DNA of 32,248 nucleotides from an uncultured Oscillospiraceae bacterium (GTDB lineage Bacteria > Bacillota > Clostridia > Oscillospirales > Oscillospiraceae). The notes beneath the pieces were generated by a model. That model saw nothing but the letters and a program-made list of their open reading frames with translations, ran no database searches and was not told the DNA's origin. The translations under genes and the position numbers were made by a program. Positions 24,808-32,174 of the stretch are shown in pieces. How positions within the stretch are numbered: the stretch's first letter is position 1; each line of letters begins with the position of its first letter. Location: contig CAKUJN010000014.1 in the NCBI GenBank assembly GCA_934661735.1, positions 1-32,248 of the forward strand, in the 5' to 3' direction.

Positions 24808-24836
24808 TTGGCGAACGGCGGAAAATGTGATATACT
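24808..24836 (+). promoter_or_regulatory. Sigma-A-type promoter for the GH25 gene
   Basis: TTGGCG (24808-24813), a 17-base spacer and TATACT (24831-24836) with the extended -10 form TGATATACT. Predicted start near 24843, leaving a GC-rich leader of about 64 bases. Confidence 0.7.
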
Positions 24837-24906
24837 ATCGCCATTCAGGAAAGGAAGCGCCGGCGGCCGGAGGAGAAAGCCTCCCGCCGGCTGATGCAGG
24901 CATTAC

Positions 24907-25800
24907 ATGAGGACAAAACGCGACAGCAGAAAAAAGCAGCGCCTGATCCGGATTTTTATCTGCGCGGCGCTTGTGTTTGCGATTTTATGGGGAGTAGCGG
25001 CGCTGACCGCGAAGCTGCTGCACTATGGTGAAAATACCACGGTAGAGCCCGCCGCGCCGGAGGAACAGCCGGAAAATCCGCAGCAGGAGCCGGTGGACGA
25101 CGGACGGATCGACGGACTTCCGGTCAACGAATATGACGCGGAGGCGTTCTATGACGAGGACGGCTTCCGCCGCTATCGCGGGCCGGAGACGGCATACTTC
25201 GGGATTGACGTTTCCGCGCACCAGCAGGAGATCGACTGGCAGGCGGTAAAGGACGCGGGCGTGGAGTTTGCAATGATCCGCGTGGGCTATCGCGGCTATA
25301 CGCGCGGCGATCTGGAGCTGGATCCCTGGTTTATCCGGAATATCGAGGGCGCGCTGGACGCGGGACTGGACGTGGGCGTCTACTTTTTCTCACAGGCCAT
25401 CAGCACGCAGGAGGCGCTGGACGAGGCGGAGTTTGTGCTGAACTGGATCAGCGGGTATGAGCTTACATATCCGGTCGTCTTTGACTGGGAGGATATTGAG
25501 GCCGAGGCCAGAACGGACAATATGGATATGATTACCCTGACGGGGTGCGCGTATGCGTTCTGTGAGGCGGTTGAAAAGGCGGGCTATACAGCGGGCATTT
25601 ATTTCAACCAGCGGTTTGGCTATCAGGAGCTGAATCTGCAAAGCTTACAGGACTATGTGTTCTGGCTGGCAGAGTACAATCCGGCGCCGAGCTTTACCTA
25701 TCACTTTGACATCTGGCAGTACAGCGCGGAGGGAAGCGTTGACGGAATTGATACGCCGGTCGACCTGAATCTGAGCTTTTACCAGCCGGAAAGCAAATAA
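24907..25800 (+). CDS. GH25 family muramidase (lysozyme), membrane-anchored
   Basis: GH25 enzymes cut the MurNAc-GlcNAc bond of peptidoglycan. The 297-residue product has a basic start, one membrane helix (about 14-36) acting as signal anchor, a Pro/Glu-rich spacer (about 45-75), and the catalytic barrel from residue 97. Family blocks are YFGIDVSAHQQEIDW (Asp 101), MIRVGYRGYTRG, GVYFFSQA, VVFDWEDIEAE (catalytic Asp 193 and Glu 195) and a terminal FDIWQYSAEGSVDGI. No binding repeats follow. The ribosome site is weak (AGG). It is a single-gene unit closed by a very strong terminator, and is likely housekeeping cell-wall remodelling, since no phage genes are near. Confidence 0.92.
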   Translation: MRTKRDSRKKQRLIRIFICAALVFAILWGVAALTAKLLHYGENTTVEPAAPEEQPENPQQEPVDDGRIDGLPVNEYDAEAFYDEDGFRRYRGPETAYFGIDVSAHQQEIDWQAVKDAGVEFAMIRVGYRGYTRGDLELDPWFIRNIEGALDAGLDVGVYFFSQAISTQEALDEAEFVLNWISGYELTYPVVFDWEDIEAEARTDNMDMITLTGCAYAFCEAVEKAGYTAGIYFNQRFGYQELNLQSLQDYVFWLAEYNPAPSFTYHFDIWQYSAEGSVDGIDTPVDLNLSFYQPESK

Positions 25801-25806
25801 ATGCGG

Positions 25807-25844
25807 AAAAAGCTCCGGAGCACAGATGTGCTCCGGAGCTTTTT
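25807..25844. terminator. Bidirectional terminator between the GH25 gene and ychF
   Basis: AAAAAGCTCCGGAGCACA pairs perfectly with its complement over 18 bp (25807-25824 and 25827-25844) around a two-base spacer, giving T runs in both directions. It separates the two convergent genes, whose stops lie six and eight bases away. Confidence 0.95.
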
Positions 25845-25852
25845 GAAATATC

Positions 25853-26923
25853 TTAGACATTGAAAAGGAAATTGACGACGTCGCCGTCCTTCATGACATA
25901 CTCCTTGCCCTCGCTGCGGTACAGGCCTTTGGCCTTGGCCGCGGCCAGCGAGCCGCAGGACTTGAAATCCTCAAACGCGATGACCTCGGCGCGGATGAAG
26001 CCGCGCTCAAAGTCAGAGTGAATCTTGCCCGCGGCTTTGGGGGCCTTGCTGCCCCTGACGATGGTCCACGCGTGAACATCATCCTCGCCCGCCGTCAGGA
26101 AGGAAATGTAGCCCAGCAGGTCATAGGAGGTCTTGATCAGGCGGTCGAGGCCGCGCTCGTGCAGGCCGAGCTCGTCCATGAACATCTGGGCCTCGTCCTC
26201 GTCCATATCCATGATATCCTCTTCAAATTTTGCCGCGACCGGCAAAACCGCCGCGCCCTGCTCGGCGGCAAGCGCGCAAAGCGCATTATAGTTGGCGTTA
26301 TTGTGATAGTCGGCCATGCCATCCTCGTCCAGATTTGCCGCGTAGATGACCGGCTTGATGGTCAGAAGGCCGCCGTCCTGAAGAATGTCGCGGTCCTCGT
26401 CGGTGAATTCAAACTGACGCGCGGGCTTGCCGTCGGACAGATGGGCAAGCAGTGCCTCGCACATGTCGGCCTCATGTTTGTATTTTTTATCGCCGCCCTT
26501 GAGATTCTTCTTCGCCTTTTCCAGACGGCGCTCAACGACCTCAAGGTCGGCCAGAATCAGCTCAAGCTCCAGCGATTCGGCGTCGCCGCGTGCATCGGCG
26601 GAGTCGGTGAAGAGATTGTCGTTGTCAAAGCAGCGCACGACGTGCACCAGCGCGTCGGTCTGGCGGATGCCCTGAAGAATCGAGCTGCTTTTGCCGCCCT
26701 TGCTGACGCCGGCCACGTCGACAAAATCGATGGTGGCAGGGGAGTACTTCTTCGGATGGTAGTAGTCCGCCAGCCAGTCCAGCCGCTCATCCGGAACACG
26801 CGCCTGCCCGATATTGGCTTTTGCCGAGCCGCCGTAACCGCCGGTTTCGGCCTGCGAGCCGGTCAGGGCGTTGAAAAGCGTGGTTTTGCCGACGCCTGGT
26901 AAACCTACGATACCTAATTTCAT
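25853..26923 (-). CDS. ychF: Redox-responsive ATPase YchF (OLA1 family)
   Basis: YchF is a universally conserved Obg-related P-loop protein that prefers ATP and associates with ribosomes. The 356-residue product (family about 363) has the Walker A motif GLPGVGKTTLFN (residues 7-18), DVAGVSKGGKSSSILQ (switch region with Walker B), an NLDED segment at the place of the NKxD base-specificity motif, a helical coiled-coil insertion (about 125-200), and a C-terminal TGS domain ending EYVMKDGDVVNFLFNV. It is a single-gene unit with a clear promoter upstream. Confidence 0.96.
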   Translation of the reverse strand: MKLGIVGLPGVGKTTLFNALTGSQAETGGYGGSAKANIGQARVPDERLDWLADYYHPKKYSPATIDFVDVAGVSKGGKSSSILQGIRQTDALVHVVRCFDNDNLFTDSADARGDAESLELELILADLEVVERRLEKAKKNLKGGDKKYKHEADMCEALLAHLSDGKPARQFEFTDEDRDILQDGGLLTIKPVIYAANLDEDGMADYHNNANYNALCALAAEQGAAVLPVAAKFEEDIMDMDEDEAQMFMDELGLHERGLDRLIKTSYDLLGYISFLTAGEDDVHAWTIVRGSKAPKAAGKIHSDFERGFIRAEVIAFEDFKSCGSLAAAKAKGLYRSEGKEYVMKDGDVVNFLFNV

Positions 26924-26978
26924 AGCTATGGCTCCTTATCTTCTCCGTTTGGGAGAGAAAATCCAATTCTTTTGTCTC

Positions 26979-27007
26979 ATTGTATCACGCAGAGGCGGGT
27001 TTCTCAA
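26979..27007 (-). promoter_or_regulatory. Sigma-A-type promoter for ychF
   Basis: On the minus strand TTGAGA (27007-27002), a 17-base spacer and TACAAT (26984-26979) with an extended -10 TGATACAAT. Predicted start near 26972. Confidence 0.75.
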
Positions 27008-27043
27008 TAGCAAACTCTGCACGGGGCGCATTTTTGTGCGGAG

Positions 27044-27074
27044 AAAAACGCGGGCAGCGAAGCTGTCCGCGTTT
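27044..27074 (-). terminator. Terminator after sdaA
   Basis: On the minus strand AAACGCGG-A-CAGC pairs with GCTG-C-CCGCGTTT around a TTC loop, with one internal mismatch, followed by TTCTCC. The stem T run plus the following TT gives about five T. A second perfect palindrome with a 10-bp stem lies upstream at 27132-27154 and contains the sdaA stop codon. Confidence 0.65.
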
Positions 27075-27131
27075 GAAAGAAGCGAAGGCGGAAGCCGTAA
27101 ACTGGGAACCAGAAACGGCTGACCACGAACT

Positions 27132-27154
27132 GCTGAGCCGCAAAGCGGCTCAGC
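27132..27154. repeat. Palindrome spanning the sdaA stop codon
   Basis: GCTGAGCCGC and GCGGCTCAGC (27132-27141 and 27145-27154) form a perfect 10-bp stem with an AAA spacer. The sdaA stop codon (27150-27152) is inside one arm. There is no T run; it could protect the mRNA 3' end. Confidence 0.6.
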
Positions 27155-28382
27155 GCGGCTGGGCGTCCAGATTGGCCGCGTTGCGGCTGTAGAGCCGCGC
27201 AAGGCCGCCCTCGCTGGTTTCGCGGAAGGCCTTGTTGATGCTGCGGCCGGTCTCATACATCGTGCGGACGACCATGTCAAATGAAATCGTGCGCGTGCCG
27301 ACCAGCATGTGCGCCAGATTGGACGCATCGATGGCGCGCTTGGCCGCGACGGCGTTGCGTTCGATGCAGGGGATCTGCACGAGACCGCAGATCGGGTCGC
27401 ACGTCAGGCCCAGATGGTGCTCCATGGCGATTTCGGCGGCGTATTCGATCTCCTGAATCGTCAGGCCCATCACCTGACTCATGGCCGCGGCAGCCATGGA
27501 GCAGGCGGAGCCGATTTCCGCCTGACAGCCGCACTCGGCGCCGGAGATGGAGGCGTTGCGCTTGATGAGGCTTCCCATCAGGCCCGCGACGCTCAGACCG
27601 TCGGCAATCTGGTCGTCGGTGAGGGCATATTTGTCCTGCAGATACATCAGAACGGCGGGCAGCACGCCGCAGCTTCCGCAGGTCGGCGCAGTGACGACGG
27701 TGCCGTTACCGGCGTTCTGCTCGGCGGCGGCAAAGGCGTAGGCGCAGACCTCCTGAAGCTCGCGTACCTGCGGGATATCGACCTGATGGCCGCGTTCAAG
27801 CAGGTATTTTGCCTTGCGCTGGACGTTCAGGCCGCCGGGGAGCGTACCCTCGGCTTCAAGACCCTCCTGAATCTCGCGGCGCATGGCGTTCCAGATCTCC
27901 TTGAGGAAGCTGCGGATTTCAGGGCCTTCGTTCAGCTCGACATACTGCGGCAGGGTGACGCGCCGCCACGCACAGAACTGTGCGATTTCGGCGAACGAAT
28001 TTTCCGGATAGATCTCCGGCGGTGTCAGGCCAGGGCGGCCCTCAACGACGATATCGCCGCCGCCGATGGACTCGACGCGCATATACGCCGTCTGCGTATC
28101 GCCGCGCCACGCTGTCAGATCGAGCGTATTCGGGTGCTTGAGATCGGCAGGGTCGGTTTCGGAAAACGTCACGGAGACGTCCTTCGGCGCGAAAACCTCG
28201 CGGATGACGCGGTCGGTGCCGTGGCCGACACCGGTTTTGGCAAGCGAGCCGTAGAGCGTGACCGCATAGCGGTCGGCATCGGGATTTTCGCTGAGGAACA
28301 GCTCAGCCGCCTTTGCAGGTCCCATTGTGTGCGAGCTGGAGGGGCCTTTTCCGATTTTATAAAGATCACGAATGGATTTCAT
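27150..28382 (-). CDS. sdaA: L-serine ammonia-lyase, single-chain
   Basis: This iron-sulfur enzyme deaminates L-serine to pyruvate and ammonia. From ATG 28382 (AGAGG seven bases upstream) it has 410 residues in one chain: the beta domain with GKGPSSSHTMGPAKAAE (about 9-25) and YGSLAKTGVGHGTDR, then the alpha domain with TCGSCGVLPA, GAECGCQAEIG and LTCDPICGLVQ, whose cysteines hold the 4Fe-4S cluster. Bacillus-type enzymes split these domains into two genes (sdaAB/sdaAA), so this is the fused form. The open frame upstream of 28382 is rejected because it covers the promoter. It is apparently monocistronic. Confidence 0.95.
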   Translation of the reverse strand: MKSIRDLYKIGKGPSSSHTMGPAKAAELFLSENPDADRYAVTLYGSLAKTGVGHGTDRVIREVFAPKDVSVTFSETDPADLKHPNTLDLTAWRGDTQTAYMRVESIGGGDIVVEGRPGLTPPEIYPENSFAEIAQFCAWRRVTLPQYVELNEGPEIRSFLKEIWNAMRREIQEGLEAEGTLPGGLNVQRKAKYLLERGHQVDIPQVRELQEVCAYAFAAAEQNAGNGTVVTAPTCGSCGVLPAVLMYLQDKYALTDDQIADGLSVAGLMGSLIKRNASISGAECGCQAEIGSACSMAAAAMSQVMGLTIQEIEYAAEIAMEHHLGLTCDPICGLVQIPCIERNAVAAKRAIDASNLAHMLVGTRTISFDMVVRTMYETGRSINKAFRETSEGGLARLYSRNAANLDAQPR

Positions 28383-28476
28383 GGCAGAACCTCTTATGTA
28401 GTGTTGGCTGTTCCGCGCGCTCCGCGGATGGAGGCGACGGCCGGCGGGTGCGTACGGCCTGTCAACCGGCGCTACC

Positions 28477-28505
28477 ATCATAGCAGACACGGCGCGGAAA
28501 TACAA
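28477..28505 (-). promoter_or_regulatory. Sigma-A-type promoter for sdaA
   Basis: On the minus strand TTGTAT (28505-28500), a 17-base spacer and TATGAT (28482-28477). Predicted start near 28470, about 88 bases before the ATG. Confidence 0.65.
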
Positions 28506-28538
28506 TGGCAAGAACGCACAATTCGCGCGGCGGCTCCG

Positions 28539-28706
28539 TTAAGAAACACCGCGGCTTTGTCTGGAAAGCGCTTCGAGCGCAAGCTCGCCGGCCAGCTTGA
28601 ACAGCGCGTCGGACAGCACCTGCTCCAGCGTCAGCCCTGCCGCGTCGGCGACGCGGCGGTAGAAGCGCTCGGTGGAGGCGTCGAGGGAAACGGATATATC
28701 GGGCAT
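28539..28706 (-). CDS. Small protein, possibly ribbon-helix-helix type (55 aa)
   Basis: A 55-codon frame from ATG 28706 to TAA, with AGGGGG six bases before the start, an excellent ribosome site. The product begins MPDISVSLDASTERFYRRVA and continues with GLTLEQVLSDALFKLAGELA. A short strand (ISVSL) followed by two amphipathic helices is the layout of ribbon-helix-helix DNA-binding proteins and of the antitoxins built on that fold, but the match is structural impression only. No toxin-like gene adjoins it. It lies between the sdaA promoter and the divergent proS, and could regulate either. A longer frame here (28462-28740) is Arg-rich and looks like its shadow. Confidence 0.6.
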   Translation of the reverse strand: MPDISVSLDASTERFYRRVADAAGLTLEQVLSDALFKLAGELALEALSRQSRGVS

Positions 28707-28853
28707 GGAATACCCCCTTTAATATTGAGCGGCCGCGCACGGCGGAAGCTCCGCGCGCAGCCGTTCGGGTAATTCATTTTATGTGCGGGGGATTGACATG
28801 TGTGATAGAATAGAAACATTGAAATGAAAAGTAATTCCGAGAGGATGAAAGAC

Positions 28854-30290
28854 ATGGCAAAAGAGAAGAAAGTGGAACAGATCACCGATATGGAGGTCGA
28901 TTTTGCGCAGTGGTACACCGACATCTGCCGAAAGGCCGAGCTGGTGGAATATGCGTCCGTCAAGGGCTTTACCATCCTGCGCCCGTATGGCTATGCCATC
29001 TGGGAGAATATTCAGAGCATCATGGACGCCGAGTTCAAGAAAACCGGCCATGAGAATGTGGCAATGCCGGTTCTGATTCCCGAAAGCCTGCTGAAGAAGG
29101 AGGGTGAGCTGGTCAACGGATTCGCGCCCGAGGTTGCGTGGGTCACCATGGGCGGCAGCGAAAAGCTGGAAGAACGGCTGGCGTTCCGGCCGACGTCGGA
29201 GACAATGTTCTGCGACCACTGGTCGCGCGTGTTGCAGACTTACCGCGAGCTGCCGATGCTGTACAATCAGTGGTGCTCGGTCATCCGCTGGGAAAAGACG
29301 ACGCGGCCGTTCCTGCGCTCCAGAGAGTTCTGGTGGCAGGAGGGCCATACCATTCACGAAACCGCCGAGGAGGCGCAGCGTGAGACGGAGCAGCAGCTCA
29401 ACTGCTATGCGGACTTCTTTGAAAATGTGCTGGCGATTCCTGTCGTCCGCGGCCGTAAGACCGAAAAGGAAAAATTCGCAGGCGCGGAAGCCACATATAC
29501 CGTCGAGTGCCTGATGAAGGATCACAAGGCGCTTCAGGGTGCGACCAGCCACTATTTCGGCGACAAGTTCTCACGTGCGTATAACGTGACCTTTACCGGC
29601 CGCGACAACAAGCTTCAGTATCCGTTCCAGACGTCCTGGGGCTCGACGACGCGCATGATCGGCGCGGTCATCATGGCACACGGCGACAACAACGGACTGG
29701 TGCTGCCACCCAGAATTGCGCCTGTGCAGGTCATCGTCCTGCCGGTTGCGATGCACAAGGCAGGCGTGCTGGAAAAGGCGTCGGAGCTGCGTGACCGGCT
29801 GGCCGCCGCGGGCATCCGTGTCAGGATGGACAGCAGCGACAACTCGATGGGCTGGAAGTGCGCACAGTATGAGATGAAGGGTGTGCCCGTTCGCGTGGAG
29901 ATCGGTCCACGCGACATCGAGGCCGGACAGTGCGTGCTGGTCCGCCGCAATGACGGAGAAAAGACGGTTGTCAGCCTTGAGAATCTGGAAGCGGCGGTCA
30001 GAGAACAGCTGGAGCTGGTCCAGAAGGGCATGTTTGAAAAGGCAAAGCAGAATCTGGACAGCCATGTGTTTGAGGCACATTCGCTGGAGGAGGCAAAGCG
30101 GCTTCAGGCCGAGCACGGCGGCTTCATCAAGACCATGTGGTGCGGCGAGCTGGAATGCGAGATGAAGATGAAGGAGGAGGGCGGAATGTCCTCGCGCTGC
30201 ATGCCGCTGGAACAGGAGCAGCTGGATGAGGTGTGCCCCATCTGCGGAAAGCCCGCGAAAAAGATGATCTACTGGGGAATTGCCTACTAA
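28854..30290 (+). CDS. proS: Proline--tRNA ligase, short (archaeal/eukaryote-like) type
   Basis: ProRS charges tRNA-Pro with proline. The 478-residue product is the type 3 form without the large editing insertion of the E. coli-like enzyme. It has class II motif 1 near GFTILRPYGYAIWENIQ, the FRPTSETMF substrate loop, motif 2 (RWEKTTRPFLRSREFWWQEGHT), motif 3 (WGSTTRMIGAVIMAHGD), an anticodon-binding domain, and a C-terminal zinc-like domain with CMPLEQ and CPICGKPAKKMIYWGIAY. ATG 28854 is chosen because GAGAGG lies nine bases upstream; in-frame ATGs at 28824 and 28845 give longer versions. A strong terminator follows. Confidence 0.96.
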   Translation: MAKEKKVEQITDMEVDFAQWYTDICRKAELVEYASVKGFTILRPYGYAIWENIQSIMDAEFKKTGHENVAMPVLIPESLLKKEGELVNGFAPEVAWVTMGGSEKLEERLAFRPTSETMFCDHWSRVLQTYRELPMLYNQWCSVIRWEKTTRPFLRSREFWWQEGHTIHETAEEAQRETEQQLNCYADFFENVLAIPVVRGRKTEKEKFAGAEATYTVECLMKDHKALQGATSHYFGDKFSRAYNVTFTGRDNKLQYPFQTSWGSTTRMIGAVIMAHGDNNGLVLPPRIAPVQVIVLPVAMHKAGVLEKASELRDRLAAAGIRVRMDSSDNSMGWKCAQYEMKGVPVRVEIGPRDIEAGQCVLVRRNDGEKTVVSLENLEAAVREQLELVQKGMFEKAKQNLDSHVFEAHSLEEAKRLQAEHGGFIKTMWCGELECEMKMKEEGGMSSRCMPLEQEQLDEVCPICGKPAKKMIYWGIAY

Positions 30291-30307
30291 TATTATATGG
30301 TATAAAG

Positions 30308-30332
30308 GGACCGCCGGAAGGCGGTCCTTTTT
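30308..30332 (+). terminator. Terminator after proS
   Basis: GGACCGCC and GGCGGTCC form a perfect 8-bp stem with a GGAA loop, followed by five T (30328-30332). The T run directly joins the left end of element B. Confidence 0.9.
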
Positions 30333-31312
30333 CCGGTTGGCACCGGAAGCGCCGAGTTTGCGGCGAGGCCGCAGCCGGGCCTTCGGCGGTGATTCTGCCG
30401 CACAGACTGTAGGGGCCGACGACTCTGTCGGCCCTCTTTTCCGGTATTCACCGGACTGGCTCTTTTGCAGAAACGCTGCAACTGTTGCTTCGCAGACCTA
30501 CTTTTTCTGTCTTGCCAGAAAAAGTAGGCAAAAAGATGCGCTTGGAGACGCGTTATATTGCGCGCTGACGCGCGCGACTTTTTTGACGCCCTATTCGGGC
30601 GCAGAATTGCTATTTTCCCAATAGCTTTCGGTTCCGACAAATGTACTACACGCATTTGCGGGCAGACTGCATCAATTTCGGTTCTGCTCATTTCCGGAAT
30701 ACTCGGCCGATTACGATGTTACACAGCATGTTGTAGGGGCCGATGCCCACATCGGCCCATTTGGGCAATTTCGAATTCGCCGCAGATTTTCGTAAACACG
30801 GTGTGCACTGCGCGGGCCGATGTGGGCATCGGCCCCTACAAACATGTACAGTAGAACGCAAATATTATGCACCATCGGCGAATCCATAGCTGCGTGCTGC
30901 ATTCTTCAGCAGCGTGTTTTGCCATCTCCATGCGCGGCAACTGTTTTCGATGGGAGCGTTGTCTCCACGCAGGCGGCGCTGTAGTATAGATTTGCAGAAA
31001 GATTTTCGTGTGTTGGCCGCAATGTTCTTCTACGGGCTTATTCTGTGGCACTGCGGTACAATCCGATCCGCATCCAGCGCCTCTTTTTGCCTACTTTTTC
31101 CGGCAAGGCAGACGGAACCAAATTGCAAACCAGCGAAGCGTTTGCAATTTGGAGAGGACGAGCGACGGAACGGACGAGACCTGCCGCTTGCGGCGGGGCG
31201 AGGGATGTGGAGTTTGTGAGGACGAAGGTCTGCGAAGCAACAGCTGCGGTGTCACCGCGAAAGAGGCAGCCCAGTGAAAACGGACAAGCGGGCGGGGCGC
31301 CCGCGCCACGGA
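30331..31312 (-). repeat. Composite non-coding repeat, element B (inverted copy of element A)
   Basis: A gene-free block between proS and the S10 operon promoter, collinear in reverse complement with element A: 30331-31224 against 5836-6746. The left end CTTTTTCCGGTTGGCACCGG (30326-30345) is identical over these 20 bases to the left end of A, because both ends of A carry the same arm in inverted form. Inside are a perfect 13-bp hairpin (30497-30509/30516-30528), REP-like palindromes at 30409-30434, 30732-30758 and 30814-30840, and the same TTGCAAACC...TTTGCAATTTGG segments. B lacks a stretch of about 60 bases present in A near 5850-5920, and its right end (31225-31312) is diverged. No transposase or convincing gene is present. 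Confidence 0.85.
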
Positions 31313-31431
31313 GATATCCGAAAACCATGCAGGGCACAAAGTAAAATCACTGCCGAGAGCGAAAAACGGGAATTCTGAGTAAAACGCTGAAAAAACCCTG
31401 CGGATTTTATGGAAAATAATCAAAAAAGCTC

Positions 31432-31460
31432 TTGACAGCGGGAGGGTTTTATTATATGAT
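31432..31460 (+). promoter_or_regulatory. Strong sigma-A-type promoter for the S10 operon
   Basis: A perfect TTGACA (31432-31437), a 17-base spacer and TATGAT (31455-31460). Predicted start near 31467. This would drive rpsJ, rplC and the ribosomal protein genes beyond the window. Confidence 0.9.
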
Positions 31461-31466
31461 ACTTAG

Positions 31467-31735
31467 GCGCGCGAATGGCGGTTGCAACGCAACCACGCGT
31501 GTCAAATGCGATGAAGCAGGAGATTGCGTCCAGAGACGGTAACTTCTGCGGAGTATGTCCGGTCATCGGGCGGCTGAGATCCCGCTGTGCAGCGTATATC
31601 GCCGCAGTGGAACAAGGCCGACAACGTCGGTCTTTTTTCATGGTGCGGAGTGATACGCACGGCTTAGCGTACAGCAGGCTCAGACCGTACCCAGGGACAG
31701 AGAAAACTGAGTACGTTCTAAGGAGGAACACACAA
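31467..31735 (+). promoter_or_regulatory. S10 operon leader with intrinsic terminator
   Basis: About 270 bases of untranslated leader precede rpsJ. At 31616-31638, GGCCGAC and GTCGGTC (one G-U pair, AAC loop) are followed by six T, a canonical terminator placed inside the leader, so readthrough must be regulated or partial. Upstream lie several GC-rich hairpin arms (31560-31605). No known leader class is recognised; L4-controlled S10 leaders are known in other bacteria, but I cannot match this one. Confidence 0.7.
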
Positions 31736-32047
31736 ATGGCAAAACAGGAAATGATCAGAATCCGCCTGAAGGCTTATGATCATCAGCTCATCGATGCGAG
31801 CGCAGAGAAGATCGTCGAAACCGCCAAGCGCAATGGCGCGACCGTCTCCGGCCCCATCCCGCTGCCCACCAAGAAAGAGGTTGTCACCATTCTTCGCGCG
31901 GTGCACAAGTACAAGGACTCCCGTGAGCAGTTCGAGCGCAGAACCCACAAGAGACTGATCGATATCCTCAACCCCAACCAGAAGACCGTCGAGGCTCTGA
32001 TGAGCATGGATCTTCCCGCTGGCGTTGAGATTGAGATAAAGCTGTAA
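31736..32047 (+). CDS. rpsJ: 30S ribosomal protein S10
   Basis: S10 is a head protein of the small subunit and, as NusE, a transcription antitermination factor. The 103-residue product has the standard length: [20 protein letters not shown] at the N terminus, the loop block [20 protein letters not shown], and the [15 protein letters not shown] block. AAGGAGG lies nine bases before ATG 31736. The open frame upstream (from 31475) overlaps the leader terminator and is rejected. It is the first gene of the S10 operon; rplC follows after 127 bases. Confidence 0.98.
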   Translation: MAKQEMIRIRLKAYDHQLIDASAEKIVETAKRNGATVSGPIPLPTKKEVVTILRAVHKYKDSREQFERRTHKRLIDILNPNQKTVEALMSMDLPAGVEIEIKL

Positions 32048-32107
32048 TTATACATTAACTACAGCAGCCCGCCACGGTTCGTCGTTTAAGAGGACGGACG
32101 GGTCATG

Positions 32108-32145
32108 TTGATAAACCAATGCGTCCCAATGCGCAAGTTTGTCAA
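32108..32145 (+). promoter_or_regulatory. Hairpin in the rpsJ-rplC spacer
   Basis: TTGATAAAC (32108-32116) pairs with GTTTGTCAA (32137-32145) with one G-U pair, around a 20-base loop that contains TGCG/CGCA arms. It lies in a 127-base spacer, unusually long for adjacent S10 operon genes, about 15 bases before the rplC ribosome site. It could control rplC translation; its role is unknown. Confidence 0.45.
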
Positions 32146-32174
32146 CCAATAACCTTAAATTAGGAGGAAAACAC

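Noticed and set aside
28462..28740. 92-codon Arg-rich frame overlapping the small 55-codon gene
   Set aside because: Its composition is that of an out-of-frame GC-rich shadow; the overlapping 55-codon frame has the better ribosome site and a folded-protein pattern.
28793..28823. TTGACA before proS as a -35 element
   Set aside because: No acceptable -10 lies 16-18 bases downstream; the nearby TAGAAT is only seven bases away. A proS promoter must exist but I cannot place it.
31600..31640. GTGGAAC near the rpsJ leader terminator, suggesting a T-box
   Set aside because: The surrounding T-box sequence (AGGGTGGNACCGCG), specifier loop and an aminoacyl or amino-acid gene downstream are all lacking.
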